Assembly (NCBI GenBank): GCA_031257915.1
Contig: JAIRNR010000068.1
Location: forward strand, 1 to 35,416
Length of the DNA stretch: 35,416 bases
From: Bacteroidales bacterium
GTDB taxonomy: Bacteria > Bacteroidota > Bacteroidia > Bacteroidales > P3
Reading direction: 5' to 3'
The notes under the pieces are model-generated. The model made no database searches and was not told the origin of the DNA. It saw nothing but the letters and a program-made list of their open reading frames with translations. The translations under genes were made by a program, and so were the position numbers. Positions 32,746 through 35,416 of this stretch are shown in pieces; within the stretch, counting starts at the first letter, position 1, and every line of letters starts with the position of its first letter.

Positions 32746-35088
32746 TCAGGATAAACTCCCATTTAATACTCTATCCATTTCGCGGGCAGCCTTGCGAGCC
32801 ATACCCATAGCGAGAATTACAGTTGCCGCACCCGAAACGGCATCGCCGCCTGCAAAAATATTCTTTCGGGTTGTTACTCCGTTTTCGTCAGCCGTAATTC
32901 CGCCCCATCTTTCTGTTTGCAATCCCTCAGTACTGCGGGCAATAACAGGGTTTGGCGATGTTCCGAGAGCCATTATAACTTCATCCGTTTCAAGTTCAAA
33001 TTCGGAATCGGGAATTTCTACCGGACTTCTGCGCCCACTTGCATCCGGCTCGCCAAGCCGCATTTTCACACACACCATTCCGCGCACCCAACCTCTGTCA
33101 TCTCCTAAAATTTCAACAGGATTTGTAAGTTCAAGAAAATGGATACCCTCCTCGTGTGCATGATGTATTTCCTCTTTACGTGCAGGCATTTCATCTTCAG
33201 TTCTGCGATATACAATATACACGTCCGAACCAAGACGCTTTGCCACACGAGCCGCATCCATAGCCACATTGCCGCCGCCGACAACAGCAACCTTTTTGCC
33301 TTTAAAAACAGGTGTATCGTAGTCATTAAGATACGCTTTCATCAAGTTTGTACGTGTAAGCAATTCGTTTGCCGAAAGTACACCGTTAAGTTCCTCGCCT
33401 TTTATGTGCATAAATTTCGGAAGTCCCGCGCCGCTCCCGATAAAAACAGCGGCGTAACCCTCTTTGTCGAGAAGTGTATCTATATTCAATGTTTTTCCGA
33501 TAATTACATCTGTTTCAAACGCAACTCCAAGTGCTTTCAAATTTTCTATTTCGTGCGCCACTACTGATTTCGGTAAACGAAATTCGGGAATACCGTAAAC
33601 AAGCACGCCGCCTGCTTTGTGTAACGCCTCAAATACCGTTACACTATATCCCATTTTTGCAAGATCCCCCGCACAGGTAAGACCTGCGGGACCACTGCCT
33701 ATCACGGCTACTTTCTTTGCCGGCTGCCTGATGCTTCGGCTACTGTCCGTATTCGTAATATTCGACACTGCCGCCTGACGCATATAATCTGCAACAAAAC
33801 GTTCAAGTTTGCCTATATTGACAGATTGCGATTTTACTCCAAGAACACAATCTCCCTCACACTGCGTTTCCTGCGGGCAGACACGTCCGCATACGGCGGG
33901 AAGCGCGGAATCAATTGCAATTATACGCGCTGCTTCTTCTATATCGCCCTGTGCAACGGAACCGATAAATTGAGGGATTTTTACCGACACCGGACATTTA
34001 TCAACGCAACGCGGCTTCTTGCAGTGTAAACAACGTTTTGCTTCCGATACGGCTTCCTCAAATGTAAAGCCTGAATTTACTTCATCAAAATTTTTATTGC
34101 GCACGTTCGGTTCCTGCTCGCGTGAGTTTATACGGCTTAATGCTTTCGGTATTTGCAATGCAATCCGCTCATTTTCGCTTTTAATGTACGTTTCGCGGTT
34201 GACCTTTTCCGCTTCATTTATTGCTGCCGCCAAATTGCATGTATGTTCCGGCGTAATCTCTCCTATTTCGTACTGCCTGTACATTGCCGAACGCTTCATC
34301 GCTTCATCAAAATCAACAAGCGAACCGTCAAATTCAGGTCCGTCAACACAGGTAAATTTCACTTTTTTATCAACAGTAACCCTGCACGCACCGCACATTC
34401 CGGTACCGTCAACCATCAGGGAATTGAGTGATACAATCGTTTTTATTTTATATGTCTGCGCAAGTGCCGCAACTGTTTTCATCATTATCATTGGTCCGAC
34501 GCAGATAATTTCATCGTATTTTTTCCCCCGCACATCAATCAATTCTTTTATCATAGAGTCCACGCGACCGTTAAAGCCAAGCGTTCCGTCGTCCGTACAT
34601 AAATACAAATCGGCAGCCACTTCACGCATTTCCTTTTCAAGTACCATTAAGTTAGCAGAACGTGCGCCGATAATCACATCGCAAAGTTTACCGCGTTCTT
34701 TCATCCATTTTACTTGCGGATAGACAGGTGCGGCAGCAACAGACCCCGCAACAAAAAGGATATTCCTGCCTGATACTTCCGCCCAGTTTTCCGCAGTAAA
34801 TTCAGACGGACGACCAAGAGGACCGACAATATCGGAAAACGTATCGCCTGTCTGAAACTGTTCCATTTTACGTGTAGAATTACCCACCACCTGAAAAACA
34901 ATACGAATTATCCCCTTTTCACGGTCATATTCGCAAATTGTAAGCGGAACACGCTCTCCCCGCTCATCAGGCACAACAATAAGGAACTGTCCTGGCAAGG
35001 CTGCCGCTGCTATACGCGGCGCGTAAACATACATACTGACAATCTGCTCGCTCAATCTTTCTTTTGTAATAATTTCAAAATACCTCAT
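32746..35088 (-). CDS. fused DHODB-type NAD-binding / glutamate-synthase-small-chain-like oxidoreductase (NfnAB-like)
   Basis: A 780-residue fusion. The N-terminal ~280 residues are a ferredoxin-NADP reductase/PyrK-like module: FAD/NAD domains and a [2Fe-2S] Cys cluster in GTGMCGACRVTV..FTC. The C-terminal ~500 residues are GltD-like: two [4Fe-4S] motifs (CLHCKKPRCVDKCPV and CGRVCPQETQCEGDC), FAD-binding VAVIGSGPAGLTCAGDLAKMG and NADPH-binding VAVVGGGNVAMDAARVAKRLGS. This arrangement corresponds to NADH-dependent ferredoxin:NADP oxidoreductase (NfnAB) fused in one chain, as is common in Bacteroidales, and suggests an anaerobe balancing ferredoxin, NADH and NADPH. True glutamate synthase is unlikely without gltB nearby. 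A TACCTTTG promoter lies 20 bp upstream. It heads the minus-strand array ending at yidD. Confidence 0.9.
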   Translation of the reverse strand: MRYFEIITKERLSEQIVSMYVYAPRIAAAALPGQFLIVVPDERGERVPLTICEYDREKGIIRIVFQVVGNSTRKMEQFQTGDTFSDIVGPLGRPSEFTAENWAEVSGRNILFVAGSVAAAPVYPQVKWMKERGKLCDVIIGARSANLMVLEKEMREVAADLYLCTDDGTLGFNGRVDSMIKELIDVRGKKYDEIICVGPMIMMKTVAALAQTYKIKTIVSLNSLMVDGTGMCGACRVTVDKKVKFTCVDGPEFDGSLVDFDEAMKRSAMYRQYEIGEITPEHTCNLAAAINEAEKVNRETYIKSENERIALQIPKALSRINSREQEPNVRNKNFDEVNSGFTFEEAVSEAKRCLHCKKPRCVDKCPVSVKIPQFIGSVAQGDIEEAARIIAIDSALPAVCGRVCPQETQCEGDCVLGVKSQSVNIGKLERFVADYMRQAAVSNITNTDSSRSIRQPAKKVAVIGSGPAGLTCAGDLAKMGYSVTVFEALHKAGGVLVYGIPEFRLPKSVVAHEIENLKALGVAFETDVIIGKTLNIDTLLDKEGYAAVFIGSGAGLPKFMHIKGEELNGVLSANELLTRTNLMKAYLNDYDTPVFKGKKVAVVGGGNVAMDAARVAKRLGSDVYIVYRRTEDEMPARKEEIHHAHEEGIHFLELTNPVEILGDDRGWVRGMVCVKMRLGEPDASGRRSPVEIPDSEFELETDEVIMALGTSPNPVIARSTEGLQTERWGGITADENGVTTRKNIFAGGDAVSGAATVILAMGMARKAAREMDRVLNGSLS

Positions 35089-35107
35089 GCTTTAAGATGT
35101 TATCGTG

Positions 35108-35115
35108 CAAAGGTA
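35108..35115 (-). promoter_or_regulatory. -7 element of the oxidoreductase-maf-protease array
   Basis: The minus strand reads TACCTTTG, a perfect -7 element. Transcription would start near 35102, ~14 nt before the ATG at 35088, the same geometry as in mutS2. No clear -33 TTG is seen. Confidence 0.6.
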
Positions 35116-35155
35116 GTAAAACTTGATTTCTTTCTTGTCTGCGGGCGTGACGACT

Positions 35156-35277
35156 TCAGGGGCAACGCATTTAAATTCCTTAATCCCTTATCAATACGAG
35201 GTCTTACCATACTAAAAACATGCTGTTTTTCTCATTTTACTGCTCAAAAACAGACAATTTAAATGCATTGATCCTGA
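35156..35277. repeat. 122-bp element bounded by inverted copies of the 21-bp motif (MITE-like)
   Basis: The left arm 35156-35176 is the reverse complement of the motif (TCAGGGGCAACGCATTTAAA..). The right arm 35257-35277 is the direct motif (ATTTAAATGCATTGATCC..). The arms differ at 3 of 21 positions. Inside are two mutually exclusive hairpins: AAAAACA/TGTTTTT (35214-35230) and CTGTTTTT/AAAAACAG (35223-35253). No obvious target-site duplication flanks it. It is non-coding, and the whole 35089-35416 interval otherwise holds only the oxidoreductase promoter. Confidence 0.5.
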
Positions 35278-35416
35278 TGCTCTTGATTTTCAAGTCGGAA
35301 AAAAATCAAAATAATTCGTAAATTTGTAAATCCTTGCAAATTAAGACGATTATTATTGTGATTATTTCATTCCCAAATATTAGCGTTAAGTGCCAAAACT
35401 ACAGAATGAATTTGTG

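Noticed and set aside
34019-34723. 234-codon plus-strand frame inside the oxidoreductase gene
   Set aside because: Ser/Ile/Thr-rich shadow of a gene with several cofactor motifs; no independent evidence.
35147-35287. Target-site duplication around the inverted 21-bp repeats
   Set aside because: The immediate flanks do not match on either side, so transposition is not demonstrated.

Overview
The window reads as chromosome from an uncultured or little-studied member of the Bacteroidota, most likely order Bacteroidales. The evidence is a SusC/SusD pair, Bacteroidota-type lipoprotein signal peptides, promoter -7 elements of the TAnnTTTG type (TACCTTTG, TAAATTTG, TATTTTTG), a hemD-rnpA-yidD cluster with a DUF4271 gene, a fused DHODB/GltD-type NADPH oxidoreductase, a GlsA/GlsB glycine-lipid pair and a two-subunit-type methylmalonyl-CoA mutase small chain. 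Base composition is AT-rich and looks even throughout. I see no phage, integrase, transposase, rRNA, tRNA or CRISPR.

Region 1 (1-1541): a dihydrouridine synthase gene carrying two in-frame insertions, the first built from a 72-bp repeat. Region 2 (1601-15433, minus strand): a ~13-kb operon reading ribokinase > SusC > SusD > three ADP-ribosylglycohydrolase (ARH) family proteins in tandem > a two-domain esterase lipoprotein > a GRP/DMT-type sugar permease, with a small lipoprotein gene at its end. Spacings are tiny (ATGA overlap between ribokinase and SusC, 2 to 38 bp elsewhere in the core). It resembles the ribose-utilisation (rus) loci known from Bacteroides thetaiotaomicron, but with three exported ARH enzymes and no nucleoside hydrolase. 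The model is: SusCD import of a ribosyl or ADP-ribosyl compound, cleavage and deacylation by exported enzymes, ribose uptake by the permease and phosphorylation by ribokinase. A helical-repeat protein gene (15695-17125) is divergent from it and may encode its regulator. A perfect 16-bp palindrome lies between the two start codons.

Region 3 (15695-27435, plus strand): the putative regulator, a MutS2 lacking its Smr domain, upp, a queA carrying a 66-bp in-frame tandem repeat, dapD, glsA-glsB, engB, mutA without mutB, and rfbA. Region 4 (27500-35088, minus strand): a compact housekeeping array reading nfn-type oxidoreductase > maf > S41 protease > ABC ATPase > DUF4271 > hemD > rnpA > yidD, with a TACCTTTG promoter in front and a second candidate promoter inside DUF4271 before hemD. 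Region 5 (35089-35416): intergenic, holding an inverted pair of a 21-bp motif that also occurs near the left end of the window.

Two themes stand out: the unusual ARH-rich rus-like locus, and repeated local tandem duplication, seen inside dusB and queA and at the 3' ends of mutS2 and rfbA.
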